A stretch of DNA of 64,000 nucleotides from Lodderomyces elongisporus (Eukaryota; Ascomycota; Pichiomycetes; Serinales; Debaryomycetaceae): positions 1,426,001-1,490,000 of the forward strand of contig NC_083676.1 in assembly GCF_030384665.1 (NCBI RefSeq), read 5' to 3'. Below are positions 1 through 10,733 of this stretch, in pieces. The translations under genes were made by a program, and so were the position numbers. A model generated the notes under the pieces. The model made no database searches. It worked only from the letters and a program-made list of their open reading frames with translations, and was not told the DNA's origin. The stretch's first letter is position 1, and every line of letters begins with the position of its first letter.

Positions 1-1160
1 GCCACCATCGCCTCAACAGAGTCAAACTGGCGGTAATCCTTGTAATGCTCACCACTAAATGTCTTTTGAAAATCAATCAAAAGATCTTTGAACCCTAGCC
101 AATCCTTTAATGCATATTTGAATTTGTATCTACCCCATGGTAATTGCGAAACTGTGAACGGATAGTAGGAGAATGAGTACCAATGGCCAATTGCAAATGC
201 AATTAATTCAACACACAACAACGCATTTTGAATGCACACTCCAATACTCTCACCATTACCATTACCGTCACCACTACCATCATTTTCCCCCTCGCTACCC
301 GGAAGAAGTTGAAAGAAATTTAATATTGCGAGAATAACACCTTGCCAATACGAGGCAAAAATGATTAGTTTCACACAAAGAAATTTGCCCACTGGTTTAA
401 ATGGCTTCAAGTCATCCCATAAGATTTTCCAGAAAATCGCTAAACTGTAAAGACTCAATGTTACGCTTGCATTGTAAATAACCGTCATCCACAAATAAAT
501 CAGATGCAAGCTCATATCGTTGACATTATACCAACCAATCATCTCAAAAAACAACGTCGAGAAACAAATCACTGGCTTCAACCACACGTATTGCAATATC
601 CCTCGCTTGATATTAAGAAAAGTACGAGAGTCTGAGATATCCAATGGTGGCATAATGTATTGCATAATTCCAGGGTGTCGTACAGGTGCTCGGCCACTAG
701 TCATTATAATAATATTTCTCTCTCCTCCAAGCATATCTGTAAGCAAAGAGAAAAAAGTATAAATCACAAATGCCTCATAAATTTCCCGTAATGGTTCAAC
801 TATAAAACGAATCAACGGCGACTTTTGGTTTACAAGCATTGAGTAGCACGAAATGGCAAAAAGTGGAACGATAAGCTGGATTCGAATCATAAGTCGCTGT
901 TGGAAAGGTTTGCGGTAATTGAAGAGGTGGAGAAGTATACTTAGAAAAATAATCATTGCCGAAGTTAATGAGCTATAGAAAGATAGCGTGATTATCCATT
1001 GCGGAATATATGGAACGGATGTGATGTTCATGAGATGAGATGTTCTGATGGTGGTGTTGGTAGTGGTAGTGATGGCTGTACTGAATGTGGTTGTGCTAAC
1101 TGTCGCGGGGTTGCTGCTATTGATATTGAATGATATGACATCGTGGATTGACATTACCAT
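1..1160 (-). CDS. HFL1: Hfl1/TMEM184 (OSTalpha, DUF300) family membrane protein, partial
   Basis: The reading frame opens at the ATG at 1160-1158 and stays open to the left edge of the window, so about 386 residues are present and the C-terminus is missing. A TAA lies directly upstream in frame, which fixes the start (a second ATG follows two codons later). After a Ser/Thr/Asn-rich N-terminus of about 40 residues come several strongly hydrophobic segments. The stretch reading LGGERNIII, then SGRAPVRHPG, is typical of the OSTalpha/TMEM184 family. The S. cerevisiae member (YKR051W, Hfl1) is a vacuolar membrane protein that recruits Atg8; that role here is inferred from homology. Note that the symbol HFL1 is used for a different gene in C. 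albicans. The internal low-complexity stretch (Gly/Asp/Asn, about 240-300) is probably a loop. Confidence 0.8.
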   Translation of the reverse strand, partial: MVMSIHDVISFNINSSNPATVSTTTFSTAITTTTNTTIRTSHLMNITSVPYIPQWIITLSFYSSLTSAMIIFLSILLHLFNYRKPFQQRLMIRIQLIVPLFAISCYSMLVNQKSPLIRFIVEPLREIYEAFVIYTFFSLLTDMLGGERNIIIMTSGRAPVRHPGIMQYIMPPLDISDSRTFLNIKRGILQYVWLKPVICFSTLFFEMIGWYNVNDMSLHLIYLWMTVIYNASVTLSLYSLAIFWKILWDDLKPFKPVGKFLCVKLIIFASYWQGVILAILNFFQLLPGSEGENDGSGDGNGNGESIGVCIQNALLCVELIAFAIGHWYSFSYYPFTVSQLPWGRYKFKYALKDWLGFKDLLIDFQKTFSGEHYKDYRQFDSVEAMV

Positions 1161-1718
1161 TTAGCACATACACAAATTTGTTAATCTTTAAGATATCAAG
1201 AAACAGAAAAAGTTAAAGTTAAAAAAAAAAAAAAATAAGCCTAAAAAATGTCAACAAAGAGTTGGTTGCTTGTGGCGATGTTTTCAATTATGATTGTGCT
1301 TCACTGATTACGAATGATTGATTACTCTTTTCTTTCATATATAATAATTTAGGTGCTTGTGCATATTTTATTTTATTTTAAGAAAAAAAAAGAGAATTTT
1401 TGTGTCATGCCCATAGTAATGCCGGGTAAATTATTTTGAACTGAACTAGTCCAAAGATTTAGAACCAAATTGGTTTAATACATTACGAAAAGTTTAACAT
1501 TACGTTAAAACCCTTTTTTCAAACCTGAAGTAGCATAAAAGCACCATAAGACGCAAGGAGAAAAAGAATTGTGAAATAAAGTGAAATGTAGAGGAAGAAA
1601 ATAACAATAAGTAAACAAGAAAAGGCACTATTGTCTTAATGCAAAAGAAGCGATATTCAATAATAGTAGTAATACTCGAAAAGAAAAAAAAAAAAAAAAA
1701 AAAGAAATAAAAGAAAGG
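1161..1718. other. Intergenic, AT-rich, no gene seen
   Basis: This 558-bp stretch separates the start of the Hfl1-like gene from the 3' end of the kinase gene, both on the minus strand, so it should hold the promoter of the former. It contains A-runs near 1220 and 1683-1703. No open frame or RNA gene is apparent. Confidence 0.6.
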
Positions 1719-3148
1719 TTAGGCTAATCCTTGTTCTTTCAACTTTCTCATGGATTCCTTTTCTTGACTAATCTTTTTCAAGTCATCTTCAGTCACCAAA
1801 TGATGTTGGTGGTTTTCACTGCTTATAGTGTGTTCGTCAACTCCAGGCTGACCGATGATTTTACATTCGTGAACTGATTGCACCCATGAATCTTTTATTA
1901 CGTCGGGCATAAGATATCTCTTTTTCGGATCTAATGTCAACATGTGCTTAATTACTGTGCGTGAATCGTGGGGAAGTAATCTTAGTAACCTATCGGGCCC
2001 AATATTTGCATGGTGATTATGACGACCGTGGCCAATACTATTACCATTACCATTACCATTACCACTGTGCTCACCCAAATTCATATTGTTCATACCGTCC
2101 TCAATTGACGATGTTCCATTTTGTGGGTTGACAAGTTGCGGTCCTGCAAATGAGCGATATGAAGGGTCACTCAATTTTGGCAATTTCCAAGGAAATCTCT
2201 TGAGAATCATGCAACAGTAAATGATTGCAACTGACCACACGTCGGCGGTTCTTGGGTCGTAGCCTGTTCCCACTGGCTCCAAGACTTCGGGTGATAAGTA
2301 AGGGTCCGAGCCAACAACGCCTCTAGCCTTAATGAGTTTATGTTTGGGACTCAACATAATATCATCCTCGGTGACAAAATATCCCAGTGGCACTTCCTTT
2401 CTAAACTGTACTGCTGAGCCGAAATCGATCAATTTGAGGATACCAGTATTGCTAACAACACAATTGTCTAGTTTCAAATCGCGATGGGCTAAACCGTTCT
2501 CGTGCAAGAAATGAACACCATTAACAATCTGTTTGAAATAACATGAGACTTCATTGAGTTCCATTAACCCACTCATTACGAGATTGAAAAAGTCATATGG
2601 ACAATACTCCATAACAATAAAATAATCAGGGTCCACGATTTTGGAATTTGTATGTGAGTAATCCTCCAAAAGTTCAAACGTGTGAATCAAGTTCTGGTGT
2701 GTAAGAAACTCGCCAACTTTATACTCATTAAGCACTTTTGTCTTGTAATCAGCTTCTTGTTCTGCGGGTAATCGACTTCTAAACTTTTTAACAGCATATA
2801 TTTTCAGCGGATCTGTCTTGGACGTGAGTAAATTGACTGAACCACTTGCGCCCGTCCCTAACAATTTACCTGGTTGACCATATTTTTTAAAGATGTCAGC
2901 CTTGGGATGTATCGGTTCTGGCTTACCCAATTTGGACGTGTGTTTCGACCTACTTTCCAGTGGTTTGAGTTTTTTGAGAAATCTTCTAAGTGGACTATGG
3001 TGCTTGTGTTCTTTTTCCGATACAATACTTGCCGATGGAGAATTACTATTGTTTTGGTTGATGTTGTGGTTTAAGGATGCCGATGACCCATTATTGCGAA
3101 TAACTGTTGAGTTTGTGCTGGTATGATGCGGAGCATGATTGGATTGTT

Positions 3149-3241
<93 letters not shown>

Positions 3242-3509
3242 GCTGTTGTTGTTGATTCTGCTGCTGGTAGTGTTGGAATTGTCCTTGGTTTGGACCTTGT
3301 CTAGCTGCATTACTCATTTGCAGTGGTTGATGCTGTTGATTGCTCCTCAAAATTGAGGTTTCAGATTTCAGCAGCAGTAGCAGTGGTGATACCAGCCTCG
3401 ACGAAGGCTGTTGTTTTCTCAACAACGATCTATGGCTCGAAGATGATGTTGATTTCTGATCATCTGTAAGTGACGTCGACAGAGAGCTAAATAGGTTTTT
3501 AAATGGCAT
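1719..3509 (-). CDS. Hrk1/Sat4(Hal4)-type serine/threonine protein kinase
   Basis: 596 residues. The N-terminal 200 are low complexity, with a long polyglutamine/histidine tract (about residues 82-122) coded almost purely by CAA. The kinase domain follows: glycine loop LGTGASGSV (about 217-225), catalytic lysine in YAVKK (K241), HRDLKLDN with D344, DFG at 362-364 and a GSDPYLSPE activation/P+1 region near 400. The KYGQPGKLLG motif opening the domain and the YDFFNLVMS stretch match the fungal Npr1/Hrk1/Sat4 branch. S. cerevisiae members regulate nutrient permeases, the plasma-membrane H+-ATPase (Hrk1) or Trk potassium transport (Sat4). I cannot decide between the paralogues, so no symbol is given. 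A second low-complexity insert (Gly/Asn repeats, about 2030-2110) interrupts the C-lobe before the final helices. Confidence 0.85.
3150..3262 (-). repeat. CAA trinucleotide repeat encoding polyglutamine
   Basis: TTG repeats on the plus strand (CAA on the coding strand), broken by a few CAT (His) codons. The uninterrupted stretch is more than 20 codons. All frames are open through it, giving spurious polyLeu, polyVal and polyAsn ORFs on both strands. Confidence 0.9.
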
Positions 3510-5402
3510 TTTATTATGGCAGTGAAACTATTCTGGTGGTGGTAATGGTGGTTTCGGTAGTAGCAGTGTTGTGTGTATGTGTGTTATGTGTGTGTATGTG
3601 TCTATATGTGTGTGTATGTATCTATATGTGTGTGTGGATGAAGGGGCGGAGCAATACAACTTGGGTAAAACAAAGAATTGTTGATAAAGCGAAATAAGAA
3701 TAATGAATAAAATAAAGACTTATTTATAGTATTCGAGACAAACACCTAGTTTGAAAGACAAGCAGCTTAGAAGAGATATGAAAAGGAATGATAGGTTTAG
3801 TGTTGGTATAAAGTGTAAATTTATTGATTTCAATTCTGGTACTGGTGGTTCGTTTTGTTCACTTTGTAAATTCCCGAAATACGAAAAATATTTGGAGTCG
3901 TTGATTCGGTTTGAAAAATTGGTACAAAATCGAATCTATATAAATATATATTTAAATATATATAATAGAATGTATTTTATAGACATTAAAAATATCTCGT
4001 TTATTACTCAAACCGGGTATGTAATCGAACCAGGTTCAGGACGAAATATATACACGAATAGGTGGAAACACACGTTTTCATTTTTCATTATTGTTATTTT
4101 GTTGTGTTATTGTAAGAGCTTTTTTTCTATTTTTTTTTTTTTTTTACTTTGAGTTTTGTTTGTTCTGGGAAAGATTGCTAGATTGATTGGAAGTAGTGAT
4201 AAATACAATAAGTTTTACCCGTAGACTACTATCTCTATCATCAATTTTGAAGAATCAACGATATTAAAAATGAGGGAGAAACAATAAAGAGACAATTAAG
4301 GACTTTATTACATCATTGGTTCGTTTGTTCTTGCTTTTTACCTTGCTTTTACTATGTATAGAATATTCTATCTCACTAATGATCCAATCCAGTTTTTCTT
4401 CTTATTATTTCGATTTATTATCCTGGTCTTGCCTTATCAGTTTCGCACTTTATCTATTCTTTTCTTCCTTGCCGTCTGTTTCAATCATTCTGTCCTAATA
4501 AACTTGCTTGTTTGTATGTGTGTTTTTAACTTTGCTCTATCCATCACTTTCACTTGCTATATATATTTTCAAAGTCAAGTCGGAAATAGCCACAATTATT
4601 TGAATACAGCCGAGGATAAAAAAAAATTAAAAGTAAAAAAAGAAAAAAAGAATTTGTTAACAGAATAAATATCGAGAAAAAGAGTAAGAGGAAAAATAGT
4701 TCTAGTAATAGCATTTGCAATATCAAAGTTCATAGCAATGTATAACAGTGATAAACAAATTGTAGTTTCGAAAGCACATGTCATTGTCTTGGTACCACTT
4801 TTGTAATACAATTTGTCTCTTTCCTGTACAAGTATTGACTTCCAAGCTAATGGAAAACCAAATTTGCCTTATTTGTATCTCCTTAGCTTGTACACATTCT
4901 ACATATGCTCTCTTTGTACCCACTTTCTCGTTGCCTGACCCAATCTGCTTTGTCAAAACTATTGTCAAATCTTTTCCAAACCCTTGACATTTTGAGATTC
5001 ATCAACAAATCAACCATAACTACTCTGTGGATATAAATTGCTAGCTTGGATTTGCATGCGCAAAGAATATAAAGCATAGTCTATGGTACCTCTCGCTGAA
5101 TTTACTAAATTGTTTAAAAAGAAATTATTCATATAATAACAGAAATGGACCACTGTCCATGATGATATGAAATTTACAATACATTAATAACAGCTTTCAG
5201 GTATAGAATATATTACTCAAGAAAAAAAGAAACATAAAGGATAAAATGCAATAGGGTAATGGGGAGGAGGAGAGGGGATGGGGGCAAAAGAAAAACTATG
5301 AAAATGAAAAAAAAAAAACAAAAAAAAAACTTGGCTCTTAAATTTTCCTACATAAATGTGCACTATAATTAAGATCATTCTTATGTCATAGTTGATTGCT
5401 AC
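3510..5402. other. 1.9-kb intergenic region, no convincing gene
   Basis: It lies between the start of the kinase gene and the 3' end of MAM3, so its left part is the kinase promoter. It has a TG-rich tract (3570-3640), AT-rich segments around 3940 and 4120, and A-runs near 5305-5330. Open frames reach 133 codons (3751-4152) but are of biased composition and match nothing I recognise. I see no tRNA-like internal promoter boxes. Confidence 0.55.
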
Positions 5403-7769
5403 TTATCTTCTTCCAGCACCATTACCGGTTATCGAAGAACTAACTGATGAGTGTAGACTACCAACATCGCCATTACTGTGTCCATTAAGCAATGACTGGT
5501 GTTCTTCTTCGTCCTCATCACTAAATTTATTCATACTAAAAGAATTTGATCTCGATGAAGTCGAGCCTTGTCTAGACTTTCTTTTTCTTCCTCCAGTTGA
5601 TGAGCTCTTCTTTTTCTTGTTTCTCTTGTTTTGCTCTCTATTCAGCATTGCATCATCAATCACCAAATCGTCCTCACCATTTTCCAACTCTAAATCACCA
5701 TCAGAAACATTTTCAATAATCGTCTTGTGCACACCGTCAACATTGACAACGGACTCAATGATTCCACCTGTTCTATAAGATCTAGATTCTTGCCTTTCCA
5801 AATCAAGAAAACCGTTTCCTCCATTATTAAAACTTCTGTTACCAACTGGTATATCTATATGTCCATCATCATGATGGTCGTGACGGTGGTGGTCAGTGAC
5901 ATCAACTTCTTCCTGTTCATCCTTTCCACCTTGTTTACCTTCCTCCTCTTTTAACCCTTTTGCACCATCTTTAGAAAGGTCTAGCATTTTAGGTGTTGGT
6001 GAGTTCAATTCTACCGAACGTCTCTTGGCTTCATTAATTGCGCCATGTTCAGTTGGGTACAATTCGCCCGTTTTGTGTGGACTCAAATGTTCACCTGTAG
6101 TCTCCGGGTGTATAGGAGCCGGAGAAGCAGCTTTTGCAACAGAGTGGATTGTACCTTGGTCAGGCCTCTTGATGTGGACAAAAGATTTCGAAGTCTCCAA
6201 TGGGTTCAATGCTGGGTTTTTGATTTTGAATTTGGAACCACCACCACCTGCTGCTGCTGCTGCTGCTGCTGTAGCGACAGCACTGTTCGCGCTTGCACCA
6301 GTGCCATTGTTACCAGTTAACGAATTGCCTTTTTGACTTGCTGATAGTTCCCCATTTTCATTCTTGTGATTTCGATGATTAGGTGTATACGATATCAGTT
6401 TTGCTTCTGAAGAGCCAGTTCCAGATAACCTTTCTTTCAAATCAGGACGTTCGCTCGACTCAAGAGAATTTCTTTTAGAAGCAGCGGCACTGCCGCCTCT
6501 TTGATACAAGTTGTGCAAATACGAGGTCAAATTCCTCTTTGACAATGGGCCAGGGTGTTTTCTCTTGATATTCTTGTTGATGTCAACGTAAACGTCGGAC
6601 TCGTCAACAATCTCTTCACCAATCAATTCTTCAATGACATCCTCCAATGTCAATACGCCCAAAGCTCCAGTTGCTTCACCTGGTGTTTCGCTAACAATGA
6701 TCATGTGTGACTTGCCTTCTTGAAAGTAGTTCAAAATGTTTAAGCACGAGGTATCAACACCTGTTTCTGGTAGAGTGGCCAAGGGAAACGATGCAACAGG
6801 TAAAGCATCCTCAGGGTCGTAACTGATCAAGACTCTCACCAATAGCATACCAATAAAGTTGTTTGGCTCATTGGGTAAGTGGATTGGAATACGAGAGAAT
6901 CCGGCATTGAAAATCTCTTCAACCGTTTTCTCATCCAATAGCGTGTCTGCACTCATGGTGTATACTCTATCCATGGGTGTCATAATAGTGCTAACTGATT
7001 TCTCCTTCAAGTCCAACACAGCGCTGATGATGGTGACTTCGTCCTGGTTCAATCTTTCCACACCCATAGTCTTGTGCAAAGTCACCAATGTTTTTAAGCC
7101 TGATTTCTTGTAAACGGTACCGTGGTCTTCACCAAGGATGTGGTCCAATAATAAGGCACAAGGGTATGCGACGGGATACATGATGTACATCAACATCAAG
7201 ACAAATGGTGCAAATAATGCACCAACCTGTAAGCCATACCTAACACAGATGGATTGTGGGATAATTTCGCCAAAAATGACAATAGAGACTGTGGATGTGA
7301 CAACTGCGGGCCATCCGCCACCAAGACAACGGTCCAAGACGATGGGCAAGGTTTCGTTAGTGATGACGTTAGAGAGCAATAGAGTCACCAAGACCCAATG
7401 CTTACCTCTTCCAATCAAACGCAAAACTTTTTGTGCGTATTTTCGTTCATTCTTGTCACCGCTAGTGGAAATGACTTTCAAGTAAACTTCGTCTTGGCCC
7501 ATGAGACCCAAAGTTAAGCCGGCAAAGACACCGCCCAAAAGAACCAACATCATGGAGATGAATAAGTTTGTCCAATACTCGTTTGGTGTCAACTCGGTCT
7601 CTTTGCTGGCCTCGACACCAGTGCTACTGCCAGTAGCATGGATAGGAAGCGAGTGGACTAGCTTGAATAAGTTTGAAATTACTAGTATTAATTTGGCAGC
7701 TGAGCCAGTGCCATTTATGGAGACGGTAGAACCATTGTAACGCGGTATAGAATGTTTGGTTTTTGACAT
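5403..7769 (-). CDS. MAM3: Mam3-like CNNM/CorC family membrane protein (DUF21 + CBS)
   Basis: 788 residues. A hydrophobic segment at about 24-42 may be a signal sequence. A DUF21/CNNM transmembrane domain follows (about 63-215), with the family signature [12 protein letters not shown] near residue 83. A CBS-pair module (about 255-385) contains [11 protein letters not shown] and [21 protein letters not shown]. The C-terminal half (about 400-788) is disordered, with poly-Ala, Gly, a His/Asp-rich stretch and an acidic/serine tail. Yeast Mam3 is a vacuolar membrane protein linked to manganese and metal homeostasis and mitochondrial morphology, and the CNNM family handles divalent cations such as Mg2+. 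The function here is by homology; the family call is firm. Confidence 0.93.
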   Translation of the reverse strand: MSKTKHSIPRYNGSTVSINGTGSAAKLILVISNLFKLVHSLPIHATGSSTGVEASKETELTPNEYWTNLFISMMLVLLGGVFAGLTLGLMGQDEVYLKVISTSGDKNERKYAQKVLRLIGRGKHWVLVTLLLSNVITNETLPIVLDRCLGGGWPAVVTSTVSIVIFGEIIPQSICVRYGLQVGALFAPFVLMLMYIMYPVAYPCALLLDHILGEDHGTVYKKSGLKTLVTLHKTMGVERLNQDEVTIISAVLDLKEKSVSTIMTPMDRVYTMSADTLLDEKTVEEIFNAGFSRIPIHLPNEPNNFIGMLLVRVLISYDPEDALPVASFPLATLPETGVDTSCLNILNYFQEGKSHMIIVSETPGEATGALGVLTLEDVIEELIGEEIVDESDVYVDINKNIKRKHPGPLSKRNLTSYLHNLYQRGGSAAASKRNSLESSERPDLKERLSGTGSSEAKLISYTPNHRNHKNENGELSASQKGNSLTGNNGTGASANSAVATAAAAAAAGGGGSKFKIKNPALNPLETSKSFVHIKRPDQGTIHSVAKAASPAPIHPETTGEHLSPHKTGELYPTEHGAINEAKRRSVELNSPTPKMLDLSKDGAKGLKEEEGKQGGKDEQEEVDVTDHHRHDHHDDGHIDIPVGNRSFNNGGNGFLDLERQESRSYRTGGIIESVVNVDGVHKTIIENVSDGDLELENGEDDLVIDDAMLNREQNKRNKKKKSSSTGGRKRKSRQGSTSSRSNSFSMNKFSDEDEEEHQSLLNGHSNGDVGSLHSSVSSSITGNGAGRR

Positions 7770-10400
7770 ATACGGAGTAAATGAACCAAAATGGTTTCGA
7801 AACGAAAATATTGAAGAATAAAAAATAAACTAAAATAAAATAAAAATAAAATAAAATTTGGGGATTAAGTTAAATTAAGTCAAATCAAATTAAATTAAGT
7901 AGGTCAAGTATAGGGTTGGTTGTGTGAAAAGTGGGAAAAGGTGGTTTCGAAATATTTTTATATGGATCGTGAAGTAATAGTAATGTGCAGTGTTAAGATT
8001 CAAGAGTGCGGGTCTTTTTAAAAAAAAAAGAGAGAGAAAGAGAGAAAGGAGAGAGAAAGGAAAAGAAGGAAAAGAAGGAAAATAGAGAGGAATGGGATAT
8101 TAAGATTGGAGAATGGAAATGCGCAGTCTGCTTGGTACTAAATTGTGTTGTTGTTTTTTTTTGCCAGGTTCTGACCCTCTTTTCTCTCCTCCTTCCTCCT
8201 TCTCCACCCTGAGAGAAGCAATCGTGCTACACTAAATAATTTGATGTACGCCATTAGTATATTATATTACACCAGCAGTTTAGTTGTTTTTGTTATATTT
8301 TTTTCTTCTTCTTCTTCTTCTTCTTCCATCTCCCCTTCCTTGCCTCTCTCTTTCTACTGTGTGCCTGTGAAATTCTTCTTGCGCGTAATCCCTCTTCCTT
8401 CCGTGCTTTTTCCTTCACTTGTTTGTTTTTTTTTTCTTTCGTCTTTGTGCATCTTCTCTCTCCTTGTTGGAACTGGGCTCAGCAGCAAAGAGTGGAGGGG
8501 GGGTGGGTGCGTGATGCGTGAAAACACACAAGACTTATTGAAACGTGAAAGCTAATTAAGAGCAAAAGGCTTATTTCTGTTTATCAAGTATTAATTAGTC
8601 TAAATATCACAATATTAAATCACGGCAATATCATCAAAATAATACAATGCAACATCTTTCTGTTAGCTCCAGTTGCACAGCATTACGTTAACTCTGTAGC
8701 AGGAAGAAACAATGCAAAAGTCTTGGAATGCACAAAAGATTGGTGAAAAGGGTAGCAAAATAGTCAACTTTCTTTACTTTTCATTAGATTTCATTGATTC
8801 ACTAGCTTATTCACTCACTTGGTAATTCACTCACTTGGTAATTCATTCACTTACTCATCATCTATTTCTTCTCTATGGAATGACGTCAACTCTGAAATTT
8901 GATGCGGCTCTTCTACAATCACTACAAATGCAACAGTTGACAGCCACAAACCTTACCTTAGAATTTCAAGTAGGTCGTGTCCCAAAGCCCAAATATTTTC
9001 ATTGCAACATTTGATAGATACAAAGTTTCTATTTATATTGAATACTAAAGACTAACGAAAAAAAAATATGCTATTTCCATATTCAATATGAATGGTCAAT
9101 GCTATATAAAGCTTATATCGGTTTACCTAAAATAAGTCCTTCCTCCTCTCCAAGTAATATTTCTATAACTAACTTTTTTCTCTTTTCAAAAACACAGAAA
9201 ATTGAAAGAAAATTGAAAGAAAAAGACAACTTCAATATGACTCCATCTATTTGCTTTCCCTCTTCCTTTTTTGCTTCCAGTCATTTTTTATTTTTTTATT
9301 TTTTTATTTTTTTATTTTTTTATTTTTTTCTCCTACTTTTTTTCATGCGAAAGAATGAAAAAAAATGGAAAGGACACGACCGCATAGATCACCAACTGCT
9401 ATGTAATGTTAAGTAAAGTAATGGTTCTAAAGAGAGTGAGTGAGTGAGTGAGACACACACACACACGCATATGGAAATCATTGCTGTCACGCGAGACTTG
9501 ATTCCAGCAATAGCTTGTAAGTACCTTTCTTCCTCCACCCACTCGCCCACATTGTATGGTATACCTCATACAAACTGCTGCACTATTCATTTACTTACAC
9601 ACTCCACATATTGCAACGATCAATCGAAAAGAAAATGAACTAAAGAGAAATGAAATAAAAGATTGTATCAGATGGACTTTGATAAAAATGTAGATTCGCA
9701 ATTTCCAACACAAATAAACTCTCCTCCAATTCTTTTTGTAAATTTATAAAATTTGGTTGCAAAATGGAGCAGAAAAAAAAAAAAAGGAAATATAAATAAA
9801 AAACAAATAGTGAAATTACATAGTAGGAAACATAATCCTCATCTTGAACTAATCTTTCTCTACGTTTAATGACTTTGTTCAAGTAAAATAACAATCCATT
9901 CAATTAAACTCTCACACATGTTCTGGTGACAAATTTTTAATTCCATACTTTGAACATTGAAAGATTGCAATGCAATTTTTTTTTTCTTCTTCTTCTGATG
10001 CCAGGTACAAATGTCTTTATTATGACTCTATCCCCATGTTTCGTCTATTTTTAAAAAAAAAGAGAAAAAAAACAGTCTTTGAGAAAAAAACATGGAGCTT
10101 GTCTGTTTTTTTTTTAAAATAGGAAACAACATGCGCTACCAATATATATATATATATACATATGTATAGAACTCAAGATATCAGATGGTAGATTTCGCGA
10201 CTAATGTATACACCATTCTATTTTGAAAGAAACAATCAAAAATACCAACCTGTAACCACTCCTAGCCCTTCTTACCCGCGTCTCCCCTTCTATTTCGAGC
10301 GCTTGAACAAAAAAAAAAACAACAACAGTAAAATTATATATATACATACACATCCGTATATGTACATATATATATGATGGTTCTAAGTATCTAACTCTGA
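7770..10400. other. 2.6-kb divergent intergenic region between MAM3 and GPI1 cluster
   Basis: It separates the MAM3 start (minus) from a plus-strand ORF pair, so it should hold both promoters. Visible content: purine-rich tract 8020-8090; TTC repeats 8305-8330; a TTCACTCACTTGGTAA direct repeat near 8810-8850; repeated T7A units 9287-9328; GTGAGTGAG and (AC)n at 9435-9467; (TA)n at 10143-10160 and 10337-10375. ORFs on either strand are 105 codons or shorter and of biased composition. No RNA gene was recognised. Confidence 0.55.
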
Positions 10401-10733
10401 ATGCAACTCAGCTGGTACCTACAGTGTTTGAATGATATATATGCACTGATTATTGTGCGAATATTTGTGGTGCTTTCCATTCCTTCTCTTTTATTCCTAG
10501 TCGCACTATATTCAGTTGATAAACTCATCATTAAGACCTACCCATTCATCATAAAGAATCCAGAACCAAAGTTTGCTAATACTGAATACATTAACAAAAG
10601 CGAAGCATCGAGAATACGCAAGGAGGCATCCAACTTGCAGTTTGGATATAACAACAATAACAATAACATTATCAATAGTAGTGGCACCCACTTTCGACGA
10701 CGCGACTCCTATGCCATACACGAGCTAACATAA
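10401..10733 (+). CDS. Small single-span membrane protein, function unknown, overlapping GPI1
   Basis: 110 residues. One strongly hydrophobic segment (about residues 14-42) is followed by a polar, basic tail with KSEASRIRKEAS and a short Asn tract. I do not recognise the family. It shows one hydrophobic span rather than the two expected of Gpi19/PIG-P or Eri1, so I do not assign it to the GPI-GlcNAc transferase. Its TAA stop (10731-10733) shares its last base with the GPI1 ATG (10733-10735). There is therefore no spacer, and either the transcript is shared or the GPI1 promoter lies inside this ORF. It may be a real small gene or a long upstream ORF. Composition looks protein-like (mixed residues, non-repetitive first 85 residues). 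Confidence 0.5.
   Translation: MQLSWYLQCLNDIYALIIVRIFVVLSIPSLLFLVALYSVDKLIIKTYPFIIKNPEPKFANTEYINKSEASRIRKEASNLQFGYNNNNNNIINSSGTHFRRRDSYAIHELT

Noticed and set aside
3107..3356. PolyVal and polyLeu ORFs on the plus strand and a polyAsn ORF on the minus strand
   Set aside because: Shadows of the CAA repeat inside the kinase gene.
3751..4152. 133-codon ORF on the plus strand
   Set aside because: Biased composition (Ile/Tyr/Phe-rich from AT-rich DNA), ends in a T-run, and no family is recognised.
8879..9014. 45-codon ORF with a GTAGGT donor-like site
   Set aside because: No matching acceptor-exon or homology found; probably random.
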